This document shows positions 26,355 to 34,111 of a stretch of DNA of 64,000 nt, piece after piece; position 1 is the stretch's first letter; each line of letters starts with the position of its first letter. The notes beneath the pieces were generated by a model. That model was not told the DNA's origin. It saw only the letters and a list, made by a program, of their open reading frames with translations, and searched no databases. The stretch is from Pseudomonas farris (GTDB lineage Bacteria; Pseudomonadota; Gammaproteobacteria; Pseudomonadales; Pseudomonadaceae): NCBI RefSeq assembly GCF_019145235.1, contig NZ_JAHSTV010000009.1, positions 124,001 to 188,000 on the forward strand, written 5' to 3'. Made by a program: the position numbers and the translations under genes.

Positions 26355-27980
26355 TTATTTGCTGACGCTGACGCCGTAGAAGGAGTTCAAGCCAAACGGG
26401 CTGATCTTGAAGTCCTGCACGTTGTCGCGCATGGGTTGGAACACCGTCGAGTGAGCGATAGGTGTCATTGGAACGGCGTCTTTGAGGACGTGTTGCGCCT
26501 GTTTGTACAGTTCGGTGCGCTTGGCCTGATCGGTAGTGCGCTTGGCTTCTTTAACGATGCCGTCGAATTTCTTGTCGCACCACTTGGAGAAGTTGTTGCC
26601 CTGCAGAGAGTCGCAGCCGAACAGTACGTTCAGCCAGTTGTCCGGGTCACCATTGTCGCCGCTCCAGCCGATGATCATCGCCTGGTTCTCGCCGCCCTTG
26701 GAACGCTTGATGTATTCGCCCCATTCGTAGGTGACGATCTTGGCCTTGATACCGACCTTGGCCCAGTCGGACTGTAGCATTTCCGCCATCAGCTTGGCGT
26801 TCGGGTTGTAAGGACGCTGCACCGGCATCGCCCACAGGTTGATCTCGGTGCCTTCCTTGATGCCGGCTTCCTTGAGCAGCGCTTTAGCTTTCTCAGGGTT
26901 GTACGGCGCATCCTTGATGGTGGTGTCATAAGACCATTGGGTCGGTGGCATGGCGTTGACAGCCAGTTGGCCGGCGCCCTGGTAAACCGAGTCGATGATC
27001 TGTTGCTTGTTGACGGCCATGTCCAGTGCCTGACGCACTTTCAACTGGGCCATCGGGTTTGGCTGATCACTGCCCTTGATCTTGTCCATCACGTTATAGG
27101 CGATGTAACCCAGGTTGAAACCGGCCTGATCAGGCACCTTCAGGGTCTTGTCTTCCTTCAGCGCCTTCAAGTCGGCTGGACGTGGGAACAGAGTGATCTG
27201 GCACTCGTTCTTCTTCAGCTTCTGAATACGCACCGACGGGTCGGTGGTGATGGCGAAGATCAAGTTGTCGATCTTCACGTCGTCAGGCTTCCAGTAGTCC
27301 TTGTTCCCGGTGTAGCGGATGTTGGAGTCTTTCTGGTAGCTCTTGAACACAAACGGGCCAGTACCGACCGGCTTCTGGTTGATGTCGGCGGCTTTGCCTT
27401 CCTTGAGCAGCTGGGCAGCGTACTCGGCGGACTGGACCGAGGCGAAACTCATGGCCATGTTCTGAATGAACGCGGCATCAACTTCTTTGAGGGTGAACTT
27501 GACGGTGTGGTCGTCGACTTTATCGATCTTGGTGATGTTGGTATCCATCCCCATGTCGGTAAAGTACGGGAATTCGGTCGGGTACGCCTTACGGAACGGG
27601 TCATCCTTGTTAATCATGCGATTGAAGGTGAACAGCACGTCGTCGGCGTTGAACTCACGAGTCGGCTTGAAGTACGGGGTGGTGTGGAACTTGACGCCTT
27701 CACGCAGGTGGAAGGTGTAAGTCAGGCCGTCATCAGAGATGTCCCACTTGGTCGCCAGACCAGGAACAACGGCGGTGCCGCCGCGCTCGAACTGGGTCAG
27801 ACGGTTGAACATGGTTTCTGCAGAGGCGTCGAAGTCGGTTCCGGTGGTGTACTGACCAGGATCAAAACCGGCCGGGCTCCCTTCGGAGCAAAACACCAGG
27901 TTAGTCGCAGCGACGGCGAAAGGTGCGCTGGCTAATAAGCTTGCGCCGACTAAAAACGGAATGACCGCGTGTTTAAGCAT
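26355..27980 (-). CDS. Dipeptide-binding periplasmic protein, DppA paralogue
   Basis: The ATG at 27978-27980 behind GAGG starts MLKHAVIPFLVGASLLASAP, a proper signal peptide, giving 541 residues; the open frame to 28073 has no signal character. It has the NLVFCSEGSPAGFDPGQYTT start and the LTYTFHLREGVKFHTTPYF block of the family. It is closest by eye to the following paralogue, so both look like a recent duplication. The long gaps on both sides suggest its own promoter. Confidence 0.88.
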   Translation of the reverse strand: MLKHAVIPFLVGASLLASAPFAVAATNLVFCSEGSPAGFDPGQYTTGTDFDASAETMFNRLTQFERGGTAVVPGLATKWDISDDGLTYTFHLREGVKFHTTPYFKPTREFNADDVLFTFNRMINKDDPFRKAYPTEFPYFTDMGMDTNITKIDKVDDHTVKFTLKEVDAAFIQNMAMSFASVQSAEYAAQLLKEGKAADINQKPVGTGPFVFKSYQKDSNIRYTGNKDYWKPDDVKIDNLIFAITTDPSVRIQKLKKNECQITLFPRPADLKALKEDKTLKVPDQAGFNLGYIAYNVMDKIKGSDQPNPMAQLKVRQALDMAVNKQQIIDSVYQGAGQLAVNAMPPTQWSYDTTIKDAPYNPEKAKALLKEAGIKEGTEINLWAMPVQRPYNPNAKLMAEMLQSDWAKVGIKAKIVTYEWGEYIKRSKGGENQAMIIGWSGDNGDPDNWLNVLFGCDSLQGNNFSKWCDKKFDGIVKEAKRTTDQAKRTELYKQAQHVLKDAVPMTPIAHSTVFQPMRDNVQDFKISPFGLNSFYGVSVSK

Positions 27981-28238
27981 GGTGGCCTCATGATTTGTTG
28001 TCATTTTTGGAATTAGAGGACGACCTCGTGAGTCGACCTGCGGATACTTACGCAGGGGCCATACCCAATGCAAGATCCGGAATGGTTACAAACCTTAAAC
28101 AGTGGCACGAACGTACCTTAATGTCGCATATGTATAATTACTGACGCATTTGACCGTTTGCGCAGGTTTTTTACGGTGCAAATCGCGCACCGACAAGGGG
28201 CAACCGGGGCGTTTGGCGCACCCGGTTGGAGCCTGGTG

Positions 28239-29849
28239 TTACTTATTTATACCCACTCCATAGAAGGGGGTAAGGCCGAAAGGGCTGATCTTGAAGTCGG
28301 TGACTTCCTTGCGCAGTGGCTGGAACACCGTCGAATTCGCAATCGGTGTAATCGGCACCTGTTGCTTAAGGATTTGCTGTGCCTGTTGGTACAGGTTGAC
28401 CCGCTGCTGTTTGTCCGTGGACACCTTGGCTTGCTGCACCAGCTTGTCGTAGGCCGGGTCGCACCACTTGGCGTAGTTGCTGCCTTTCACCGCGGCGCAG
28501 CTATAGAGCACGCCGAGCCAGTTGTCCGGGTCACCGTTGTCGCCTGTCCAGCCGTAAATCATGGCGTCGTGTTCGCCGTTCTTGGCGCGCTTGATGTACT
28601 CGCCCCATTCGTAACTGACGATGTTGGCCTTGATACCGACTTTCTCCCAATCCTGCTGGATCATCTGTGCCGACATCCGCGCGTTGGGGTTGGAGGCACG
28701 CTGCACGGTCATGGCCCACAAATCGATAGTAGTACCGGGCGCAACCCCTGCTTCTTTTAGTAGCGCGCGGGCTTTGGTCGGGTCGTGCGGTGCGTCTTTG
28801 ATACTCGGGTCATAGGACCATTGCGCCGGCGGCAAAGCGTTCTGCGCCAGTTGCCCGGCACTCTGGTAGACCGCTTTGATGATCGCCGGTTTGTCGATAG
28901 CCATGTCCAGGGCTTGACGGACCTTGAGCTGGTCCAGTGGCGGATGGGTCACGTTGTAGGCGAGGAAGCCGAGGTTGAAACCGGCTTGTTTGAGTACCCG
29001 CAAGTTTGGATCTTTCTCCATCACTTCAATGTCTGCCGGGCGCGGGTAGCCGCTGACCTGGCACTCGCCGGCCTTGAGTTTCTGCAAGCGCACGGCGGCG
29101 TCGGGTGTGATCGAGAAAATCAGGTTATCGAGTTTCACGTCCTCGGGTTTCCAGTAGGCCTTGTTGGCGGCGTAGCGGATCTGCGAGTCCTTTTGATAGC
29201 GCTTGAACACGAAGGGGCCGGTGCCGACCGGTTTCTGGTTGAGGTCGGCAGCTTTGCCTTCTTTCAACAATTGCGCGGCGTATTCGGCGGACTGCACCGA
29301 GGCGAAGCTCATGGCGAGGTTTTGTACGAACGCGGCGTCGATGTTGTTCAGGCTGAAGCGCACGGTGTGGTCGTCGGTCTTGTCGATGCTTTTGATCGTG
29401 GTGTTCAGGCCCATGTCGGTGAAGTACGGCGACTCGGCGGGGTAGGCTTTACGGAACGCATTCTGCGGGTCGAGCAGGCGCTGGAAGGTGAACAACACGT
29501 CGTCGGCGTTGAAGTCGCGGGTCGGGGTGAAGTAGTCGGTGGTGTGGAATTTCACGCCGTCGCGCAGGTGAAAGGTGTAGCTGAGGCCGTCCTTGGACAC
29601 TTCCCAGCTAGTGGCCAGACCGGGTTCGACTTCGGTGCCGCCGCGTTTGAATTGGGTGAGGCGGTTGAAGACGGTTTCGGCGGAGGCGTCGAAGTCGGTG
29701 CCGCTGGTGTATTGGCTGGGGTCGAAGCCGGCGGGGCTGGCTTCGGAGCAGTAGACCAGGGTGGTGGCGGCTTGGGCGAGTGGGGCGGTGGAGGCGATTG
29801 TGGCGAGGGTAAGGGCGAGTAGAAGTGGTTTGACGGTGGTTCTTTCCAT
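28239..29849 (-). CDS. Dipeptide-binding periplasmic protein, DppA paralogue (most upstream)
   Basis: The 536-residue protein starts MERTTVKPLLLALTLATIAS, with a signal peptide ending LAQA-ATT and the conserved TTLVYCSEASPAGFDPSQYT. The start follows only a weak CGGGGA, but no better ATG exists. It is the most upstream of the four binding-protein genes; in P. aeruginosa the repressor PsdR and dipeptidase MdpA lie within the equivalent cluster (from memory), and neither is encoded here. Confidence 0.87.
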   Translation of the reverse strand: MERTTVKPLLLALTLATIASTAPLAQAATTLVYCSEASPAGFDPSQYTSGTDFDASAETVFNRLTQFKRGGTEVEPGLATSWEVSKDGLSYTFHLRDGVKFHTTDYFTPTRDFNADDVLFTFQRLLDPQNAFRKAYPAESPYFTDMGLNTTIKSIDKTDDHTVRFSLNNIDAAFVQNLAMSFASVQSAEYAAQLLKEGKAADLNQKPVGTGPFVFKRYQKDSQIRYAANKAYWKPEDVKLDNLIFSITPDAAVRLQKLKAGECQVSGYPRPADIEVMEKDPNLRVLKQAGFNLGFLAYNVTHPPLDQLKVRQALDMAIDKPAIIKAVYQSAGQLAQNALPPAQWSYDPSIKDAPHDPTKARALLKEAGVAPGTTIDLWAMTVQRASNPNARMSAQMIQQDWEKVGIKANIVSYEWGEYIKRAKNGEHDAMIYGWTGDNGDPDNWLGVLYSCAAVKGSNYAKWCDPAYDKLVQQAKVSTDKQQRVNLYQQAQQILKQQVPITPIANSTVFQPLRKEVTDFKISPFGLTPFYGVGINK

Positions 29850-30063
29850 GGAGTCCCCGAGGGCTTGGCGGCGGTGTTTTCCTGAGGGTAGCGTTGTTGG
29901 TGAGATTGACGGAAATATCCGTTTGTAAGGGAGACCCCTCTATCTCGGCATATTCAAGCTGGTTGTTGGCTTGGCGGCCTTTTAGTCGACCAGTCTATGG
30001 CGGGTGTACACAATCCCACGTAGGAGCTGTGTCAGATGAGCATTCGGCGTCAGACGTGAGATT
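29850..30063. other. Intergenic region upstream of the dppA paralogue cluster
   Basis: About 210 bp without an ORF of credible character. It should carry the minus-strand promoter of the gene at 28239-29849; no clear -35/-10 pair was identified. Confidence 0.35.
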
Positions 30064-30120
30064 GATCGTTCCAACGCTCCCGCGTGGGAATGCCGCCAGG
30101 GACGCTCTGCGTTCCGCTTT
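30064..30120 (+). repeat. Dispersed GATCGTTCC...GCGTGGGAATGCC repeat
   Basis: GATCGTTCCAACGCTCCCGC followed by GTGGGAATGCC, a small inverted repeat, and GGGACGCTCTGCGTTCC. This resembles a widespread intergenic repeat of Pseudomonas (from memory), distinct from the REP family. Confidence 0.6.
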
Positions 30121-30204
30121 TGAATGTTTAACGGGTGTGTCAGAACTCAGACCTTTCCCACGCATTTTTCAGGTTGTCGGTCGGACGCGGGCTCAATAAC
30201 CTTT

Positions 30205-30448
30205 GGCTGTCGCTGACAACTCAGCGATCGGGTGTGAGAGCCCGGCAACTTATGGTCATCCAGTGTCTGTACACGCATAATCGCTGCCAGCTTATTGCTG
30301 CCTGCAAATGCGTTATGGCGGCTGTGTGCGGGCGGACTTCGGTCCGGCCGGGTGTCCATAACCGGTCTTCTCACCTCGCACATAGCTGCCACCTCTTCGC
30401 CGTGTGAGAAGCGGCAAGTGGAGGCTCCAACGCTGGAGAAATTTTTCA
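30205..30448 (+). promoter_or_regulatory. Structured 5' leader of the DUF6124-like gene (candidate cis-regulatory RNA)
   Basis: Five local hairpins can be read by eye. CGCTGA-CAAC-TCAGCG lies at 30211-30226 and CGGG-N8-CCCG at 30229-30244. A long arm GTTATGG/CCATAAC (30312-30318 with 30356-30362) encloses CGGAC-TTCG-GTCCG, a classic UUCG tetraloop. TTCTCAC/GTGAGAA pairs 30368-30374 with 30404-30410. CTCCA-ACGC-TGGAG at 30425-30438 pairs the Shine-Dalgarno GGAG of the gene. No covariation data are available, so function is inferred from structure and the masked ribosome-binding site. Confidence 0.45.
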
Positions 30449-30817
30449 ATGGACAAATTAATCCCCGACCCACCCTTCAATACCACCACACCCAACGCAG
30501 AAGCATCGCGCACCGAAGAATTACTCAAAGACCGCGAAGCCATAAAACGCGCCCTCGACTACTACCTTGATCCCCCCGCGCAATACACAGAAAAACCCCG
30601 TCGCCCCAGCACCATGTTCATGGTCGCCCCGGATGTCGGCACCGAAAGCCTGCTGGCCCACGCCTACGAATCGTTGGCCTCAGCGAGTGTCCTGGCCAGT
30701 GATTTCGCCAACAATCTGATTGGCCCGCAGCGCCACACGGCATTGGCGATTCAACAGGTCATCATGGTGGCGGAATTGGCGGTGAACCGGGCGTTGGATA
30801 ACGTCGATCCGGCGTAG
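30449..30817 (+). CDS. DUF6124-family protein (short, Pseudomonas-specific)
   Basis: The ATG at 30449, 10 nt after GGAG, gives 122 residues. The protein resembles the small Pseudomonas family I know as DUF6124/DUF3077 (from memory): DKLIPDPPFNTT near the N-terminus, RPSTMFMVAPDVGTESLLAH, then a helical tail ESLASASVLASDF...VIMVAELAVNRALD. There is no signal peptide or membrane helix. The function is unknown. Members are often multicopy per genome in the fluorescens group. The gene stands alone between a structured leader and a REPIN. Confidence 0.65.
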   Translation: MDKLIPDPPFNTTTPNAEASRTEELLKDREAIKRALDYYLDPPAQYTEKPRRPSTMFMVAPDVGTESLLAHAYESLASASVLASDFANNLIGPQRHTALAIQQVIMVAELAVNRALDNVDPA

Positions 30818-30833
30818 ACATACCGCAAACAAT

Positions 30834-30920
30834 GTGGGAGCGGGCTTGCTCGCGAAGACGGCGGCACATCCAACATCGCAGTGACTGACACACCGCTTTC
30901 GCGAGCAAGCCCGCTCCCAC
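30834..30920. repeat. REPIN: inverted pair of REP sequences
   Basis: GTGGGAGCGGGCTTGCTCGC and its inverted copy about 45 bp apart. A degenerate REP unit (GTGGGAGCGGCGGTGCGACG) follows at 30957-30995. Confidence 0.9.
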
Positions 30921-31051
30921 AGGATTTGTGCTGATTTGAAATTGGCGCATGACCTTGTGGGAGCGGCGGTGCGACGATTCGACTTGCCCGCGATTGACGG
31001 CAGGTCAATCAACACAAGGCCTGACGGACAAACTCCATTTCTTCAGGGCAC

Positions 31052-31088
31052 AAAAAAACCGGCGATCACTTATTGATCGCCGGTTTTC
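31052..31088 (-). terminator. Intrinsic terminator after the SIMPL-domain gene
   Basis: ACCGGCGATCA-CTTAT-TGATCGCCGGT with a seven-T run on the minus strand, 22 bp beyond the stop codon of the gene at 31106. Confidence 0.9.
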
Positions 31089-31105
31089 GTTTAACCCTTA
31101 TCCAA

Positions 31106-31822
31106 TCACTGCATCAACACTTCAATCGCCCCATCCGCCGTCATGCTGACCTGGCTGGTCCCAGCTTCAACTTCCGGGGTCACCGGCGCAGAGTCCATGC
31201 CGGCAGCTTTCATCATCATCGGCCCGCGCATGTACGGTTGTGGATAACCGTTGCTGTTGAGGTTCAGGTTGACGATTTTGTAGCTTTTGCCGCCCAGGGC
31301 ATCGGTGGCCAGTTGGGCGCGGGACTTGAAGGCGGTCACGGCTTCTTTGAGCAGGGCGTCTTCGCTGGCTTTGCGGGTTGGGGTGGCGATGGCGAAGTCC
31401 ATGCCGCCCATTTTCAGGTCGGTGAGCAGTTCGCCGGTGAGTTTGGAGAGGGCAGCGAAGTCCGAGCTTTCCAGGCGCAGTTCGGCGCGTTCACGCCAGC
31501 CGGTGATTTTCTGGCCTTTGGTGTCGTAGATCGGGTAGCTGTTGCGGCTACCCTGACGCAGGGTGATGTCTTTGACTTCTTTAGCCTGGGCCAGTGCTTT
31601 GTTCATGGTGGTACTGACGTCGGCGGCGAGTTTGGCCGGGTCGGTGTTTTGCTCTTCGGTGTAGAGGGTCACGATCATCAGGTCGCGGGCCACTTCCTGG
31701 CTGACTTCGGCGCGCAGGGAGATCTGGTTGTAATGCAGTTCGTCGACGGCCAAGGCCGGGAGGCTGACGACGGTGCCAACGCTTAAGGCAAGAAGGGCGG
31801 CGCTGCGGCGCAATGTGTGCAT
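31106..31822 (-). CDS. SIMPL-domain periplasmic protein (YggE-like)
   Basis: The 238-residue protein has a signal peptide ending LPALA-VDE and a single SIMPL (DUF541) domain: LHYNQISLRAEVSQEVARDL, LIVTLYTEEQ-like strand, DLKMGGMDFAIATPTRKASEDALLKEA and the C-terminal VSMTADGAIEVLMQ. The start follows AAGGAGC. YggE-type proteins are periplasmic and linked to oxidative-stress defence in E. coli; the molecular activity is unknown. It is monocistronic with its own terminator. Confidence 0.85.
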   Translation of the reverse strand: MHTLRRSAALLALSVGTVVSLPALAVDELHYNQISLRAEVSQEVARDLMIVTLYTEEQNTDPAKLAADVSTTMNKALAQAKEVKDITLRQGSRNSYPIYDTKGQKITGWRERAELRLESSDFAALSKLTGELLTDLKMGGMDFAIATPTRKASEDALLKEAVTAFKSRAQLATDALGGKSYKIVNLNLNSNGYPQPYMRGPMMMKAAGMDSAPVTPEVEAGTSQVSMTADGAIEVLMQ

Positions 31823-31942
31823 GAAAAGCTCCTTGGACGGTGCGCAGGGGTTGAGGTCCGAACCTGCGTGAAACCATCAGACTCTAGCTTCAATGGCCCG
31901 GTTCGCACAGTTACAACTTCTATACAGATGGAAGGCAGGTGA

Positions 31943-32090
31943 CCCTGTGGCGAGGGGGCTTGCCCCCGTTGGACTGCGAAGCAGTCCCAAATCCTGCCAC
32001 CGTGTTCTATCAGTCAATCCGCGTCAGCCGATCTGCGTCTGCTTCGCAGCCGAACGGGGGCAAGCCCCCTCGCCACAGGGTTATTTCGTC
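31943..32090. repeat. REPIN of a second REP subfamily (GGGGGCTTGCCCCCG)
   Basis: CCCTGTGGCGAGGGGGCTTG at the left and its complement at the right flank two smaller inverted pieces (GGACTGCGAAGCAGTCC and CTGCTTCGCAG). Core GGGGCTTGCCCC differs from the other REPs here. It lies upstream of roxS and could put a large cruciform next to that promoter. Confidence 0.8.
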
Positions 32091-32199
32091 ACAGATACAT
32101 TGCTTGGTGGCTGTGGTCGTTTGCCGCACTTTCGCCTCTCAGGCCCGCGGCTTGGTTATACTCCGTGCGATCCGCCTGGAGCGCTCATCAGGAGAGCTC

Positions 32200-33462
32200 A
32201 TGCTCGCCCCCGTTCAAATCACTTCCGCCACTCGCCAGAACCTCTGGCGGCTCACGTTCATCCGCACGTTGGTGCTGGCCGCTCAGGCCGGTTCCGTAGG
32301 CCTGGCCTACTGGTTTGACCTGCTGCCGTTGCCTTGGCTGCAATTGGCGATCACCCTCGGTTTTTCCATGGTGCTCTGCGCGCTGACCGCGATTCGCCTG
32401 CGCACGTCGTGGCCGGTGACCGAGCTCGAATACGCCGTGCAACTGGCCTGCGACCTGTTTATCCACAGTGCCTTGCTGTACTTCTCAGGCGGTTCGACCA
32501 ATCCGTTCGTCTCTTATTACCTGGTGCCGCTGACCATCGCCGCCGTGACGCTGCCGTGGCGCTATTCGGTGATTCTGTCGGGAATCGCCCTGGCGCTTTA
32601 TACGTTGCTGCTGGCGCGGTTCTACCCGCTGGAAACATTCCCTATCGCCCGCGAGAACTTGCAGATTTACGGCATGTGGCTGAGCTTTGCTCTGGCGGCA
32701 GCGGTGATCACGTTCTTCGCCGCTCGCATGGCCGAGGAGCTGCGTCGTCAGGAAGAATTGCGCGCCATTCGTCGTGAAGAAGGCCTGCGCGATCAGCAAT
32801 TGCTGGCCGTCGCGACCCAGGCTGCCGGCGCCGCCCATGAACTGGGCACGCCGCTGGCGACCATGAGCGTGTTGCTCAAGGAAATGCGTCAGGACCATCC
32901 AGACCCGCTATTGCAGGACGATTTGAGCGTGCTGCAGGATCAGGTCAAACTCTGCAAAGAGACCTTGCAGCAGTTAGTTCGGGCGGCGGAAGCCAATCGT
33001 CGCTTGGCGGTGGAGATGCAGGACGTCACCGACTGGCTCGACGAAGCCCTGAACCGCTGGCACCTGATGCGCCCGGAAGCCAGTTACCGCTTCCAGCGCC
33101 TGGGCCAGGGGACCGTGCCGCGCATGGCGCCGCCGCCGGATCTGACCCAAGCCCTGCTAAATTTGCTGAACAACGCCGCCGATGCGTGCCCCGAAGGCTT
33201 GCAAGTGACCCTGGACTGGAATGCCGAGGATTTGACCATCAGCATTCGCGACCATGGCGCCGGTGTGCCACTGGCCATTGCCGAGCAGATTGGCAAACCG
33301 TTTTTTACCACCAAGGGCAAAGGTTTCGGCCTGGGCCTGTTTTTGAGCAAGGCCAGCGTGACACGCGCCGGCGGCTCAGTGAAACTCTACAGTCATGAGG
33401 AAGGTGGCACGCTTACCGAGCTGCGCCTGCCCCGTGTCGCCCGAGGAGACGAACATGAGTGA
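32200..33462 (+). CDS. roxS: Redox-sensing membrane histidine kinase of the RegB/PrrB family
   Basis: The ATG at 32200, behind CAGGAGAGCTC, gives 420 residues; the frame upstream is REPIN sequence. Six membrane helices fill residues 15-180. The ubiquinone-associated RegB signature GGSTNPFVSYYLVPLTIAA lies near 95. The H-box AAHELGTPLATMSVLLKEM is near 210. A Cys in QDQVKLCKETLQQLVRA occupies the position expected for the redox-active Cys of RegB. The ATPase N/G boxes are LLNLLNNAADACPEG and FFTTKGKGFGLGLFL. It phosphorylates RoxR in response to respiratory state and regulates terminal oxidases in Pseudomonas (established knowledge). It overlaps roxR by eight bases. Confidence 0.9.
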   Translation: MLAPVQITSATRQNLWRLTFIRTLVLAAQAGSVGLAYWFDLLPLPWLQLAITLGFSMVLCALTAIRLRTSWPVTELEYAVQLACDLFIHSALLYFSGGSTNPFVSYYLVPLTIAAVTLPWRYSVILSGIALALYTLLLARFYPLETFPIARENLQIYGMWLSFALAAAVITFFAARMAEELRRQEELRAIRREEGLRDQQLLAVATQAAGAAHELGTPLATMSVLLKEMRQDHPDPLLQDDLSVLQDQVKLCKETLQQLVRAAEANRRLAVEMQDVTDWLDEALNRWHLMRPEASYRFQRLGQGTVPRMAPPPDLTQALLNLLNNAADACPEGLQVTLDWNAEDLTISIRDHGAGVPLAIAEQIGKPFFTTKGKGFGLGLFLSKASVTRAGGSVKLYSHEEGGTLTELRLPRVARGDEHE

Positions 33463-34015
33463 CGAGATCCAAGTCGAAGGCGAAGAACTGCCGCATTTGC
33501 TGCTGGTAGACGACGACGCAACCTTTACCCGCGTGATGGCCCGCGCCATGGCCCGCCGCGGTTTTCGCGTCAGCACAGCAGGTTCCGCCGAAGAAGGCCT
33601 GACCATCGCCCAGGCCGACATCCCGGATTACGCCGCCCTTGATCTGAAAATGGACGGCGATTCGGGCCTGGTGTTGCTGCCGAAACTGCTCGAACTGGAC
33701 CCGGAAATGCGCGTAGTGATCCTCACCGGTTACTCGAGCATTGCCACCGCCGTCGAGGCGATCAAGCGCGGCGCCTGCAATTACCTGTGCAAACCGGCGG
33801 ACGCCGATGACGTGCTGGCCGCGTTGCTCTCCGAGCACGCCGACCTCGACACGCTGGTGCCGGAAAACCCGATGTCCGTGGACCGCCTGCAGTGGGAGCA
33901 CATCCAGCGCGTACTGACCGAGCACGAAGGCAACATCTCCGCTACTGCCCGCGCCTTGGGCATGCACCGCCGCACGCTGCAACGCAAACTGCAGAAGCGT
34001 CCGGTCCGTCGCTGA
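33455..34015 (+). CDS. roxR: Response regulator of the RegA/PrrA family
   Basis: The ATG at 33455 gives 186 residues. The receiver has the acidic pocket LLLVDDDATFTRV, the phospho-acceptor Asp in YAALDLKMDGDSGL, Thr in VVILTGYSSIATA and Lys in NYLCKPADADD. The C-terminal Fis-type HTH NISATARALGMHRRTLQRKL is the hallmark of RegA/PrrA/RoxR. It starts inside the last codons of roxS, so translation is coupled. In Pseudomonas it controls cyanide-insensitive oxidase and other respiratory genes (established knowledge). Confidence 0.92.
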   Translation: MSDEIQVEGEELPHLLLVDDDATFTRVMARAMARRGFRVSTAGSAEEGLTIAQADIPDYAALDLKMDGDSGLVLLPKLLELDPEMRVVILTGYSSIATAVEAIKRGACNYLCKPADADDVLAALLSEHADLDTLVPENPMSVDRLQWEHIQRVLTEHEGNISATARALGMHRRTLQRKLQKRPVRR

Positions 34016-34059
34016 ACCGGCGCTGAACAATTGTTGTCACACCTCGTTACAAGCCGGGT

Positions 34060-34080
34060 CGATCATTTATGATCGGCTCG
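34060..34080. promoter_or_regulatory. Perfect palindrome between roxR and the ABC gene
   Basis: GATCATTTATGATC with flanking complementary bases (CGATCAT-TT-ATGATCG). It may be the end of roxSR (a T-rich stretch follows at 34086-34100) or an operator of the next gene; the sequence alone cannot decide. Confidence 0.4.
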
Positions 34081-34111
34081 TGTGTGTTCTTTTCTTTATC
34101 GAGCCTTATCC

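Noticed and set aside
30135..30407. 90-codon open frame in the DUF6124 leader
   Set aside because: Cys/His-rich random-looking translation without ribosome site; the same bases form several hairpins, so an RNA role is more likely.
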